Shown: positions 8,584 through 16,748 of the stretch, piece by piece
Position numbering within the stretch: the first letter of the stretch is position 1
How the letters are laid out: every line of letters starts with the position of its first letter
Made by a program: the position numbers and the translations under genes
The notes under the pieces: model-generated
What the model was told of the DNA's origin: nothing
Databases searched by the model: none
Seen by the model: only the letters and a program-made list of their open reading frames with translations
NCBI GenBank assembly: GCA_964448935.1
Contig: CAYVBE010000014.1
Coordinates: 1 to 45,181 of the forward strand
Origin: CAYVBE01 sp964448935
Lineage (GTDB): Bacteria; Planctomycetota; Brocadiia; SM23-32
Direction: 5' to 3'
Length of the DNA: 45,181 bases

Positions 8584-9126
8584 TCAACCGTTTTCGTCAT
8601 CCTGCTGGCCGGCCTGCTCCAACTCTTCATCCAGCATCTCCAGGAACTGGCCGAACAGCTTCTTGTTGCCCGCATTCAGCCGCACGAGCTGCTCGTGCAG
8701 CTCTCGTATCTTCTCCAGCCGGGACTTGCGGTCTTCCGGGAAGGGCACATAGCCCATCTGGCAGAGCTCGACATCGTCTGAGAGTTCCACCTCTTCCTCC
8801 CGCAGGCATAGCAGCGGTATCAGCCCGACCCGCTGGAGCTGGCGGCGCGCCCGGTCGCCCGCGTTCAGCACCACCACCGATTTGCCCTGGCGCCGGGGCG
8901 AGGTGGCGGCGGCATCGGCGATGACACCCAGGAAGGTGCTGTCCATCCCCCGGCACTTGGCCAGGTCGAAAATCGCATACTGGCACCCGGCCCCGAACAT
9001 GGCGTCCAGGAAGTCCGGTATGCCCAGGCAGTTGCGCTGGGTGGCGTAGCCGTACGGTTTCAGGTAAACGGCCTTGCCCAGTATGGCGACGTCAATGCGG
9101 TTCTGGTTGTCTGCTGTCTTTCCCAT
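8584..9126 (-). CDS. STAS-domain protein (anti-sigma antagonist-like)
   Basis: About 180 aa. The first two thirds read as a STAS domain: beta-rich start, then FDLAKCRGMDSTFLGVIADA, matching the conserved loop that carries the phospho-accepting Ser (S63 here), then SVVVLNAGDRARRQLQRVGL. The last third is charged and helical (KSRLEKIRELHEQLVRLN and on) and probably a coiled coil. Such proteins usually reverse an anti-sigma or Ser kinase; no partner RsbW-type kinase is in the window. Placed between the anSME gene and a sugar isomerase-like gene, 23 bases after the former. The ATG at 9126 has only a weak ribosome site. Confidence 0.75.
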   Translation of the reverse strand: MGKTADNQNRIDVAILGKAVYLKPYGYATQRNCLGIPDFLDAMFGAGCQYAIFDLAKCRGMDSTFLGVIADAAATSPRRQGKSVVVLNAGDRARRQLQRVGLIPLLCLREEEVELSDDVELCQMGYVPFPEDRKSRLEKIRELHEQLVRLNAGNKKLFGQFLEMLDEELEQAGQQDDENG

Positions 9127-9149
9127 GCGCTGATGCCCGGCGCCCGCGC

Positions 9150-10469
9150 TCACCGCGCGCGGCCGACGCCGGCCGTCCTCCCACAACAGTGTTTGAACTT
9201 CTTGCCGCTGCCGCACGGACACGGATCGTTTCTGCCCACGCCGGCCCGCGCTTTGCCCGGTTGCCGACGGGGCGGCGGGGCGGCGTCACGCGCCGCAGCG
9301 GCCGCCCGGTCCGATTCCACCCTCCGGCGGGTGTCGTTGAGAAAGCGGTGGAGGCCCGGCGGTTCGGGTGCCTCCATTATCTCGCGCAGCCGCCCGAAAA
9401 CGTGCCCGAAGATGCGCTTCTTCGCTCGGCACAGATAGGGCTCGTCCTGCGGCCCCAGCCCCAGCTTCTCCCGGTGCCGGAAGCAGCCGCCGTGGCAATA
9501 CTCCAGCCACTCACACCCCGCGCATCCCGGCGGTATCTCCTCAGCCCGGCTCACGAATTCGCGGAAAGTCCGCCCCTGGATCATCTGCGAGAGCGTCTGC
9601 TCCGCGACGTTCCCCATGCGATTGCGCTCGTAAACGTAGAAATCGCAGGGATACGCGTCCCCGTTCCACTCGATTGTGATCAGGTTGCTGCAGTCTTCGC
9701 GGTATTCGCAGCACTCCGGCCGCAGGTCGAACAGCAGGTGCAGCCAGTTGTCAATGCGCCGCACGTAATACGAAGGGGCATCCTGCTCCACCCAGGCGTC
9801 GAACAGGGCGACCATGAAGTCGGCATACTCCTCGGCGGTGATGGAGTGTTCCGAGACGCCGCTGCCGTCTTCGGCGGGTTCGGTGCAGGGGATGAACTGG
9901 GAGTAGCGGAGGTCGTTCTCGACCAGGAAGCGGAATACCTCGCGCGGGTGCTCGACGTTGGCCCGGCTGATGACCACGAGAATGTTGTATTCGACCCGGT
10001 GCTTCTTCAGCAGGCTGAGGGCGCGCATGGTGACGTCGAAGGCGGGTTGCCCGTTGGGGAACCTGCGCATCCGGTTCAGTTCGGAGGGGCCGTCCAGGCT
10101 GAGCCCGACCAGGAAGTGGTTGGCGCGCAGGAAGCGGCACCACTCGTCGTCCAGCACCACGCCGTTGGTCTGCAGGCTGTTGCCCCAGCAGTCGCCGGGG
10201 CGGGCATTGGCGGTCTCGATCTCGATGGCCTTGCGGAAGAAATCCAGGCCCATCAACGTGGGTTCGCCGCCCTGCCAGCCGATGTTGATGTGGTTGGGTT
10301 CCAGCGTCCGGTATTGCCGGCAGACGGTGTCGAATATCTCGGGGGTGATGCGCGGCTTCTCGGCGTCCGGGTAGATCTGCGCCACGGGCCTGTAGTAGCA
10401 GTAGTCACAGGCCATGTTGCAGCCGGAACTGACCGGCTTTATCAGTATGCCCAGATTGGGTTTTCTCAT
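9150..10469 (-). CDS. anaerobic sulfatase-maturating radical SAM enzyme with C-terminal SEC-C motif
   Basis: Likely converts the active-site Cys or Ser of sulfatases to formylglycine without oxygen. The radical SAM cluster motif is C17-x3-C21-x2-C24 (CNMACDYC), followed by GWQGGEPTLMG, NSLQTNGVVLD and GLSLDGP. The SPASM half carries the expected Cys set (CCEYREDC, GDAYPCDFY, GCAGCEWLEYCHGGC, LCRAKK) for two auxiliary Fe-S clusters. The last 30 residues are a SEC-C zinc motif (DPCPCGSGKKFKHCC), an addition not needed for maturase activity. Length 439 aa. A sulfatase with the required Cys lies at 43176-44720. First gene of the minus-strand run; a perfect -10 hexamer lies upstream at 10533-10538. 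SPASM relatives could instead modify other proteins. Confidence 0.88.
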   Translation of the reverse strand: MRKPNLGILIKPVSSGCNMACDYCYYRPVAQIYPDAEKPRITPEIFDTVCRQYRTLEPNHINIGWQGGEPTLMGLDFFRKAIEIETANARPGDCWGNSLQTNGVVLDDEWCRFLRANHFLVGLSLDGPSELNRMRRFPNGQPAFDVTMRALSLLKKHRVEYNILVVISRANVEHPREVFRFLVENDLRYSQFIPCTEPAEDGSGVSEHSITAEEYADFMVALFDAWVEQDAPSYYVRRIDNWLHLLFDLRPECCEYREDCSNLITIEWNGDAYPCDFYVYERNRMGNVAEQTLSQMIQGRTFREFVSRAEEIPPGCAGCEWLEYCHGGCFRHREKLGLGPQDEPYLCRAKKRIFGHVFGRLREIMEAPEPPGLHRFLNDTRRRVESDRAAAAARDAAPPPRRQPGKARAGVGRNDPCPCGSGKKFKHCCGRTAGVGRAR

Positions 10470-10532
10470 AAGTCGCCGTTTTCGGAAGGCACAAACGCCG
10501 CCGCGAATTCCGGCGGACAGGGCTTTACGGGC

Positions 10533-10538
10533 ATTATA
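10533..10538 (-). promoter_or_regulatory. -10 element upstream of anSME operon
   Basis: The minus strand reads TATAAT, a perfect sigma70 -10, in the 120-base gap between the membrane-protein stop and the anSME start. No convincing -35 sits 16-18 bases away, so strength or sigma type is unclear. Confidence 0.45.
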
Positions 10539-10589
10539 GCGTCTGCCCCCGGTGCGTGCATCCGGAAAAACGTTCGGCCCGGGTTCACC

Positions 10590-13559
10590 CTACTCCTCCG
10601 GCGCGGCGGGCAGCCACCAGCGCGCGTTCAACAGTGCCACCACCACCCGCAGCAGCACAAGCAGCCCCAGCAGCGTCAGGGTCAGTTGGGTGCCATTGAG
10701 TGCGCCGGCCCGGCCGGCCATCAGCAGGTACCCCACGCCGCCGATGCCGACGAAGACGGGGGCGGACCATGTGGCGCACAGGACTGCGCGCGGGCCGCGC
10801 TCTTCGCGGCGGCCAAGCAGGTGCAGCAGCAGAAAGCCCAACGACAGAAGCAGTGCTGCGGCAAAGAGCCAGATCGAGGCCCGCTCGGACCATTCGGTCA
10901 GGGCCGGCACGACCACACCACGCACCGGCCGCCAGCCGCGCTGCAGCACCGCCACCAGGCCCTCAGCCCATTCCGGCCGGTTTGCCGCATCGCCCAGAGC
11001 GCCCGAGAGCACCACGACCGCCGCCGCAACGCAGGCAAGGAGGCCGACCGAGCTGAGCCCGAACGCCGCGCTGTTCACACCGCTGGCCGCGGGCGGTGCG
11101 CCTCCGGCCTGCTCCCCGCCGCTGCGCGCCCAGCGCACGAGCAGCAACAGGGCCGTTACCAGCAAAGCCAGCGTCGGCAACCCCGTGAAGGCCGCCACCG
11201 CCGCATACCCTCCGGCGGTAAGCTCCGCGCTCATGACCACGCCGATCCATGCGTAGATCAGGTAACCCAGCACCAGCATCCAGCAGAGCACCAGCAGGAC
11301 GGGCATCACGGAAAGCCTCCGTCGCCCGGACACACACAGCGCCACCAGCAGGTAGAGGATCAGCCCGGCGGCCACTGCATGGCCGGGCCACCCCGCGGCC
11401 AGCCGCCCCACGCGGTGCAGCACGCGCCCGGCTTCCCCCAGCCAGGCCACGCCCAGTTCCGCCGCGCCTGTCAACGTATCCTGCACCGAGGGGAAAGGGC
11501 AGGCCAGCACGGCGGCCCCCAGCAGCAGGGCCGAGACCAGCACGCCCAGACGCACCAGGAAGATCAGGTGCGCGTTTGCGGGCAGCCCTTCCTGCTGCGC
11601 CAACCGCCCGGCCTCCTCGGGAGCGGCGCCGCGGCGGGCCTCTCCCGAAAGTCTCATCACGGATACGAAGCTCTCCCACGCCCGCACCAGCAGGCCGACC
11701 AGCAGGGCGGTCAGCGCCAGCCTGGCCCCGAAGGAGCCGGCCGCATGTTGCAGCGCCGAAGTCTCCAGGTCCATCCCCGGCGGCGGCGAGAAGAGCCGGA
11801 ACCCCACGCCGGCCACCAGCACCGTGGCCGCCAGAAGCGGCAGCCACCACAGCGCGGCCACCAGGTACAGCGTCTCCTGCACCCGCGTCGAGGCCAGAAG
11901 GTGTATGCAGAGCACCGCAAAAAGCACCCCGGCCGCCAGCGCGGCGAACCAGGGGCTCCAGAGCCCTGCCAGGGCCACAAGGTTTGCGCTCAGCCACTCG
12001 CTTACCGCCCCGCCCCCGGCCAGGGCCAGCAGGTCCCGGCAGAGGGCGCCCGCGTTCTCCCCCGCGCCGCGCAGCCACGCCACGGCGGCGGGATTGCCGC
12101 GCGCGAACGCGAACATCAGCCACAGCAGCAGGGCGGATGCCACTATGCCCACCGTGGAGATGAGACGCACGTCCGCCCACATGCTGACGCGCCGCCGCGC
12201 CATGCGCACCCGCCACCTTTGCACGGCAAAGCCGGCCGCCGCAAAAGCAGAGCCGGTCACCAGGCAGCACCACAGGAAGACCACTATGCCCGCCCATGCC
12301 GGCCCGTGGGGGCGCGCGGAGGCAACCAGGTCGTCCAGGGAGCAGAGGGCCAGCAGCGAGAACACAACGGCGGGGATCAGCGCCCACAGGCTGGGCCAGT
12401 CGCCCGCCGCGGCGCCGGTCCAGGCGCCGACCACCAGGGCGAGCACGCCGGCCAGCAGCAGGATCGTCTCCAGCACGCCGGCCGCCGGGCGCGCCACCAG
12501 CCAGAGGGCCAGACAGCCCAGCCCCACCAGCGCCACCAGCAGCCAGGCAAATCCGGTGGTCTCCAGCACGTCCTCGGCCAACGCCCGGCGCCTGCGCCAC
12601 GATGCCACGATCCCCACCAGCACGAGGGGCAGCGCGACCACGGCTTCCCACAGCACCGCCGCTTGCCAGAGCCGCTCCGAAGCCGTCCCCGGGTCCTCCT
12701 GCCAGTTCAGGGCGTAGGCCAGGAACGCGGTCGCGCCGGCCAGCAGCACCAGCCACGCGGCCGCCACGGCCAGCCGCGCCGGGATGGGGGCCTTCCTGTT
12801 GCTGATCCAGGTCCAGCACAGGGCCAGCCCCAGGGAGGAGCACGCCGCCCCGAGCAGGCCCGGCCATATCTGCTGCAACATGGGCAAGGGCAGGGACAGC
12901 GACCAGCCCATAATGCGCTCCTGCTGCACTGCACGGGCTATCAGAACCGCCAGAAATGCCACGGCGGCCACCGCCCCGGTGCGGCACGCCCACGCGCGGT
13001 CCCGCAACGCCTGCACGAACACGATGCACCCCGCCACACCCAGCAGCTCCAGCGTGAGAAACTGCGTGAGAAGGCCGCGGGCGGCATCCCCCTGGATGAA
13101 TTGTTGGGCGGACTGCAGTAAAGCGGCCACCACGATGTAGCCGGCGGTCGCCAGCCCTGCCACGGTGAAAACGCGGTGACAGACCGAAGGCGTCGGTGTG
13201 CCGGCCACCAGGTAGGCACGGATGATGAACAGAATCACGGCCGCATCGAAGGCCAGAAGACCGCCTCGCCAGCTCACGGTAGGGTCTGCTTGCAGAAGGG
13301 CTCCGACGATGGAAGCGAGGCCGAAGACCGCCCCACCCAGGCCGCCCATCATCAGCCACGGAGAAAGCCAGCGCACGGAGGCGGGCTGTGCCGCCCTGGA
13401 TACCATCTCGGAGAGGGGTCGGGAGACGGTTTCTTCCCCCACGGGCAACGCTGCGTCAAGGCCGGCGTCGGAGTCCAGCTCCAGCGGCCTTCCGTCCCAG
13501 CGGGATTCTCCTTCAGACCGGGCGTCCGAAGGGTCGGACCGGTCGGATTCGCCTGGCAT
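10590..13559 (-). CDS. giant polytopic membrane protein of unknown function
   Basis: I do not recognise this 989-aa protein. The first 65 residues are acidic, Ser/Asp-rich and soluble; the remainder is a near-continuous series of hydrophobic segments, more than 20 likely membrane spans, rich in Ala, Leu, Val and Gly with short Arg-rich loops. No transporter signature, ATP site or repeat I can name is visible. Start ATG 13559 has GGGAG 8 bases upstream. The next gene upstream on the same strand is the UVR-motif protein, about 70 bases away. Both other strands carry long spurious open frames here, a side effect of high GC. It could be an assembly factor or transporter, but nothing in the sequence decides this. 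Confidence 0.8.
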   Translation of the reverse strand: MPGESDRSDPSDARSEGESRWDGRPLELDSDAGLDAALPVGEETVSRPLSEMVSRAAQPASVRWLSPWLMMGGLGGAVFGLASIVGALLQADPTVSWRGGLLAFDAAVILFIIRAYLVAGTPTPSVCHRVFTVAGLATAGYIVVAALLQSAQQFIQGDAARGLLTQFLTLELLGVAGCIVFVQALRDRAWACRTGAVAAVAFLAVLIARAVQQERIMGWSLSLPLPMLQQIWPGLLGAACSSLGLALCWTWISNRKAPIPARLAVAAAWLVLLAGATAFLAYALNWQEDPGTASERLWQAAVLWEAVVALPLVLVGIVASWRRRRALAEDVLETTGFAWLLVALVGLGCLALWLVARPAAGVLETILLLAGVLALVVGAWTGAAAGDWPSLWALIPAVVFSLLALCSLDDLVASARPHGPAWAGIVVFLWCCLVTGSAFAAAGFAVQRWRVRMARRRVSMWADVRLISTVGIVASALLLWLMFAFARGNPAAVAWLRGAGENAGALCRDLLALAGGGAVSEWLSANLVALAGLWSPWFAALAAGVLFAVLCIHLLASTRVQETLYLVAALWWLPLLAATVLVAGVGFRLFSPPPGMDLETSALQHAAGSFGARLALTALLVGLLVRAWESFVSVMRLSGEARRGAAPEEAGRLAQQEGLPANAHLIFLVRLGVLVSALLLGAAVLACPFPSVQDTLTGAAELGVAWLGEAGRVLHRVGRLAAGWPGHAVAAGLILYLLVALCVSGRRRLSVMPVLLVLCWMLVLGYLIYAWIGVVMSAELTAGGYAAVAAFTGLPTLALLVTALLLLVRWARSGGEQAGGAPPAASGVNSAAFGLSSVGLLACVAAAVVVLSGALGDAANRPEWAEGLVAVLQRGWRPVRGVVVPALTEWSERASIWLFAAALLLSLGFLLLHLLGRREERGPRAVLCATWSAPVFVGIGGVGYLLMAGRAGALNGTQLTLTLLGLLVLLRVVVALLNARWWLPAAPEE

Positions 13560-13631
13560 GGACTGCTCCCTGAAACCGTGAACGGCGACTCACCGGCCGC
13601 CGGATGCGGGTGCGCCGGCCCTCCGGGCCGA

Positions 13632-14390
13632 TCAATCCTGAGCGCGTATGCGGTGTTTCAGGGAGTTGATCTTATCCCGCAGGCGGGCGGCCATCTCGTA
13701 GTCTTCGTAATGGATAGCGAGTTCCTGTTCGAGCCGCAGGCTACGCAGCAGTTCGCGGTCGTTCAGTGGCACGTTGTGGCGCTCCCGCAGGCTCCGGCGC
13801 AACTCGATCAGCACCTGTCTCTCGGTGCTCTCCGGGATATCCTCGTCCAGTTCGTGTTCCAGGTAGAACTCCTCGACCTGCCGGATACCTTCGTTGAGCG
13901 CGATGAATGCCTCCCGCAGGTCACCGTTCTGCACCTCGAGCAACATGCCGGCCCGGGCTTTGTCCACCAGCAGGCCGGGCCTGTACTGCTCGAATTGAAA
14001 GCTCTCCTGAGGCACCGAATCGCGCAAAATCCCCAGCACGCCCAGGCAGTGCTCCAGGTCGGCGAGCACGCGGGAGAAGTCCCCCAGATGGAAAAGGGCC
14101 TGGCTTCGCTGGTAGTAGTCGAAAAGTTCCTGAACCAGCTCTTCGACGGCCTCTACGGTCAATTCGTCCAGGTCGCCTTCCTCCCGCAGCCGCCGGCAGT
14201 GCTCCAGCATGCTGGGGCAGTCGTGGGGCCGGGTGCCGTCGGGCCGACCGTCCATCTCCCACTGCAAAAGGCCGTTGCGGATGCGCACCTGCACCTTGTC
14301 GGCGCCGTCAATGCCGACGACTTTGCGCACGTTCTCCGCCTCGTCCTCCTCGTCGTAGGTCCAGCCGTCTGTGATTATTGACAGGTCCAT
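13632..14390 (-). CDS. UVR-motif (UvrB/UvrC-like) protein
   Basis: Protein of 252 aa. The C-terminal 35 residues fit the UVR helical hairpin: LRLEQELAIHYEDYEMAARL, then RDKINSLKHRI. In UvrB and UvrC this motif mediates their contact; in McsA and ClpC-like proteins it serves other contacts. The N-terminal 200 residues are acidic and helical, with segments such as LFHLGDFSRVLADLEHCL that resemble tetratricopeptide helices. No nuclease or helicase motif is present, so this is an adaptor-like protein of unknown role. ATG at 14390 fits the domain start and lies just downstream of a strong promoter at 14421-14450; the ribosome site is weak. Confidence 0.75.
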   Translation of the reverse strand: MDLSIITDGWTYDEEDEAENVRKVVGIDGADKVQVRIRNGLLQWEMDGRPDGTRPHDCPSMLEHCRRLREEGDLDELTVEAVEELVQELFDYYQRSQALFHLGDFSRVLADLEHCLGVLGILRDSVPQESFQFEQYRPGLLVDKARAGMLLEVQNGDLREAFIALNEGIRQVEEFYLEHELDEDIPESTERQVLIELRRSLRERHNVPLNDRELLRSLRLEQELAIHYEDYEMAARLRDKINSLKHRIRAQD

Positions 14391-14420
14391 TGTCGCCGCT
14401 TTTTCTTTCGAGCTACTTCC

Positions 14421-14450
14421 ATTATAGGGTCGGCTGCGCCGGAGCGTCAA
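14421..14450 (-). promoter_or_regulatory. sigma70-type promoter for UVR-motif gene
   Basis: On the minus strand TTGACG (14445-14450) and TATAAT (14421-14426) are separated by 18 bases, giving a short leader of roughly 24 bases before the ATG at 14390. Confidence 0.7.
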
Positions 14451-14457
14451 AGGGCCT

Positions 14458-14904
14458 TCAGTCTTCGGGCTCCGCAGAGCCTTCGGGGGCCTTTTCCCCG
14501 GTCTCTTTTTCCTCCCGACCGTGGTTGACGTAGCGCATCCGCAGGTCGGTGAGGATGCTCTGCACGTAGGCGCTCTCGGCCGGTTCCAGGTTGCCCTCCA
14601 TCTTCTCCCGCAGCATGGCCACGGTGTCAATCAGGTACTCGGCTTCCCTGAGCCTGGTCCGTTTCTCACCGGAACCGGGCTCCTCCACCTCGCCCAGGGC
14701 GATCAGCGTCTGGGTGTAAAGACCGGCCATGAAATACTGGATGTTGGGCTCGGGGAAGGAAGGTTCGTCGCCCTGCGCCCCGGCCTTCGCGGGGCGGGCG
14801 CTCTCCTCCTGCTCGCGCAGCCTCTCCTTTTCCTCCTTCACCTGTTCCTTCCAATCCTCGTCCACGTGAATCTGGGGTTCCTCTTCCTGCCGGTCCTCTG
14901 GCAT
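14458..14904 (-). CDS. DUF1844 domain protein
   Basis: Small acidic protein of 148 aa. After a charged coiled-coil-like N-terminus (KEQVKEEKERLREQEE), residues 50-130 match DUF1844: a FMAGLYTQTLIALGE helix, then EAEYLIDTVAMLREKMEGNL and QSILTDLRMRYVNH. Function is unknown; the family is widespread in Planctomycetota and some deltaproteobacteria and is short, cytosolic and helical. GGGAGG lies 7 bases before the ATG. It sits upstream of the UVR gene on the same strand with a promoter between them. Confidence 0.85.
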   Translation of the reverse strand: MPEDRQEEEPQIHVDEDWKEQVKEEKERLREQEESARPAKAGAQGDEPSFPEPNIQYFMAGLYTQTLIALGEVEEPGSGEKRTRLREAEYLIDTVAMLREKMEGNLEPAESAYVQSILTDLRMRYVNHGREEKETGEKAPEGSAEPED

Positions 14905-15021
14905 GTCGTGCCTCCCATCGCGCGGCGTGAATTGTGGTCTTACCGTACTTGCGCACCACTAGGAAAACCGTTTCGCGTCCCGATTTCAAGCGATTTTTCA
15001 CGCGACCCCACCGCTTTCGGC

Positions 15022-15050
15022 TGGACAGCCCGGACGGCCTGCCGTACCAT
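15022..15050 (+). promoter_or_regulatory. putative promoter of RNase H-like gene
   Basis: TGGACA and TACCAT are separated by 17 bases, 39 bases before the ATG at 15090, in the divergent gap with the DUF1844 gene. Confidence 0.5.
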
Positions 15051-15089
15051 GTCGGCGATCGGCGCCACTTGTTCGACTCAGGGACGGCC

Positions 15090-16055
15090 ATGGCACTGTG
15101 GGCGGGCATAGACGAGGCGGGCTACGGACCGCGACTCGGCCCACTCGTCGTGGCGGGAACGGCGTTTTTCCTGCCCGAGGAGCCCCGGGAGGGCATTCTG
15201 TGGGACCGGCTCCGGGACGCCGTCTGCCGGCAGGCGCGCAACCGCGGGAGCCGCCTGATCATCAACGACAGCAAGAAGGTCTACAGCCCGGCGCGCGGGC
15301 TGAAGCGCCTGGAGGAAGGAGTGCTGGCCGCCCTGCGTGCCTCGGGTTCTCAGCCGTTTGACCCCGCCGGCCTCCTTCTGCGCCGCCTGGGGGCCGCCGC
15401 GCAGCCGTCCGATGCCCCGCCGTGGTTTGCGGAAGTGGCCGCCCTGCCGCTGCCGGTGGCCACCAACACATCCGCCCTGGAGAGCCAGGCGGACATGCTC
15501 GGGCGCGCCTTGAGCGGCACGGGCTGCACTTTGCTGACGGTCCGGGCGGCCGTCGTGCTGCCGCGGGAGTTCAACCGCGTCGTCGCCCACACGCGCAACA
15601 AGGGGCTGCTGCTGTTTCAGAAATGCGGGCTGCTGCTGCGCCACATCTGGCAGCTCGCCGGGCCGGGGGAGTCCTGCGTGGTGGTGGACCGCCACGGCGG
15701 GCGCATCCACTACCGCCGGCTGCTCAAAGACGTTTTCCCCCATCAGTCCTGCGATGTGATGAGCGAGGAGGAGCCGTGTTCGGAATACCGCGTCAGCGGC
15801 GATGAGGCGTCGCTGAGAATCGTCTTTCTGCAGAACGCCGACGCCTGCGCTCTGCCCGTCTCCCTGGCATCCATGACGGCCAAGTACGTGCGCGAACTCT
15901 ACATGCTGACCTTCAACCGCTACTGGCGGCGGCGCATGGAGGATCTGAAACCCACGGCGGGCTACGGCCGGGACGCACGGCGGTTCGTGCGCGATGTGGC
16001 ACCCTTGCTGGAGGCCGACGGCCTGGCCGAGTCCGTGCTGGTGCGTGCGCTGTAG
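15090..16055 (+). CDS. divergent RNase HII-like nuclease
   Basis: RNase H-fold protein of 321 aa. The opening GIDEAGYGPRLGPLVVAG aligns with the RNase HII start (D8 and E9 catalytic), followed by INDSKKVYS as in DSKK. CVVVDRHGG supplies the third acid (D200), and SLASMTAKYVRELYM replaces the usual SILAKxxRD, so the fourth acid would be E269. It may cut RNA in RNA-DNA hybrids. Differences: GYG replaces GRG, the motif that reads the ribonucleotide junction, and about 80 residues are inserted between DSKK and D200. I recall similar DEAGYGP proteins from planctomycetes. ATG 15090 is preceded by AGGGA. Convergent with the UDG gene (9-base gap). Confidence 0.75.
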   Translation: MALWAGIDEAGYGPRLGPLVVAGTAFFLPEEPREGILWDRLRDAVCRQARNRGSRLIINDSKKVYSPARGLKRLEEGVLAALRASGSQPFDPAGLLLRRLGAAAQPSDAPPWFAEVAALPLPVATNTSALESQADMLGRALSGTGCTLLTVRAAVVLPREFNRVVAHTRNKGLLLFQKCGLLLRHIWQLAGPGESCVVVDRHGGRIHYRRLLKDVFPHQSCDVMSEEEPCSEYRVSGDEASLRIVFLQNADACALPVSLASMTAKYVRELYMLTFNRYWRRRMEDLKPTAGYGRDARRFVRDVAPLLEADGLAESVLVRAL

Positions 16056-16064
16056 CACTTCCCG

Positions 16065-16715
16065 TCAGAAAAGCACCTTCGGCGGGCCGTGTTTGAGCGC
16101 CATGACCAGCTTCTTCAGGTCCCACCAGACCTTCTGCTTCTGCGAGGGCTGGCGCAGCAGGTAAGCCGGATGGTAGGTGGGCAGAAGCGGTATGCCGCGG
16201 AAGGACTGCCACTTCCCCCTCATGCTTCCCATAGACCGGTTGCCCCCCACAAGGCCACGTGCTGCCGGAAGCCCGAGCGTGCAGATGATGCGGGGCTGGA
16301 TCAGCTCTATCTGCTGCTCCAGGTAGGGAAAACACGCCTCCACCTCATCGGCGCGCGGGTCGCGGTTGTTGGGGGGCCGGCTCTTCAGGATGTTGGTCAC
16401 GTAGACCGCGTCGCGCTCCAGACCCATGGCGAAGATCATCCGGTCCAGCAGCCTGCCGGCGCGGCCGACGAAGGGGACTCCCTGTTCGTCTTCATCCGCT
16501 CCCGGCGCCTCGCCCACGAACATCAGCTCCGAGTGCGGGTCGCCGCGCGCGAACACGCCCTGCGTGCGGGTTTCGTGGAGCCGGCACGCGGTGCAGGCCC
16601 GGACCTCCTGTTCGATCTGCTCCAGCCGGGTCTCCAGACCCGCAGCAACGGGCAGCACGTCCACGCCCATCATACGTTCGAGTTCCAGACGCTTTCTGAG
16701 CGCTTTTTTGTTCAC
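16065..16715 (-). CDS. uracil-DNA glycosylase, family 4 (iron-sulfur)
   Basis: Removes uracil from DNA in base excision repair. The four cluster cysteines are visible: CTAC (C41, C44), C128 in VEACFPYLE and C145 in IICTLG. The active-site motif GEAPGADEDEQGVPFVGRAG is canonical, with TNILKSRPPNNRDP in the middle and the second catalytic motif TYHPAYLLR (H182). Length 216 aa is typical. The start is a GTG at 16715 with AGGAGG 6 bases upstream. It follows the GT9 gene on the same strand after 33 bases. Confidence 0.93.
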   Translation of the reverse strand: MNKKALRKRLELERMMGVDVLPVAAGLETRLEQIEQEVRACTACRLHETRTQGVFARGDPHSELMFVGEAPGADEDEQGVPFVGRAGRLLDRMIFAMGLERDAVYVTNILKSRPPNNRDPRADEVEACFPYLEQQIELIQPRIICTLGLPAARGLVGGNRSMGSMRGKWQSFRGIPLLPTYHPAYLLRQPSQKQKVWWDLKKLVMALKHGPPKVLF

Positions 16716-16748
16716 GGTGCCTCCTGACGAACCTGCTGGTATGCTAAT

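Noticed and set aside
9189..13121. 1310-codon open frame on the plus strand
   Set aside because: It runs antisense across the anSME and membrane-protein genes, is dominated by Gln, His, Arg and Pro, and matches no family. It is a shadow of high-GC coding DNA.
10963..13359. 798-codon second frame on the minus strand within the membrane-protein gene
   Set aside because: Composition is Arg/Gly/Ala-rich without domains; the hydrophobic frame with a ribosome site is the real gene.
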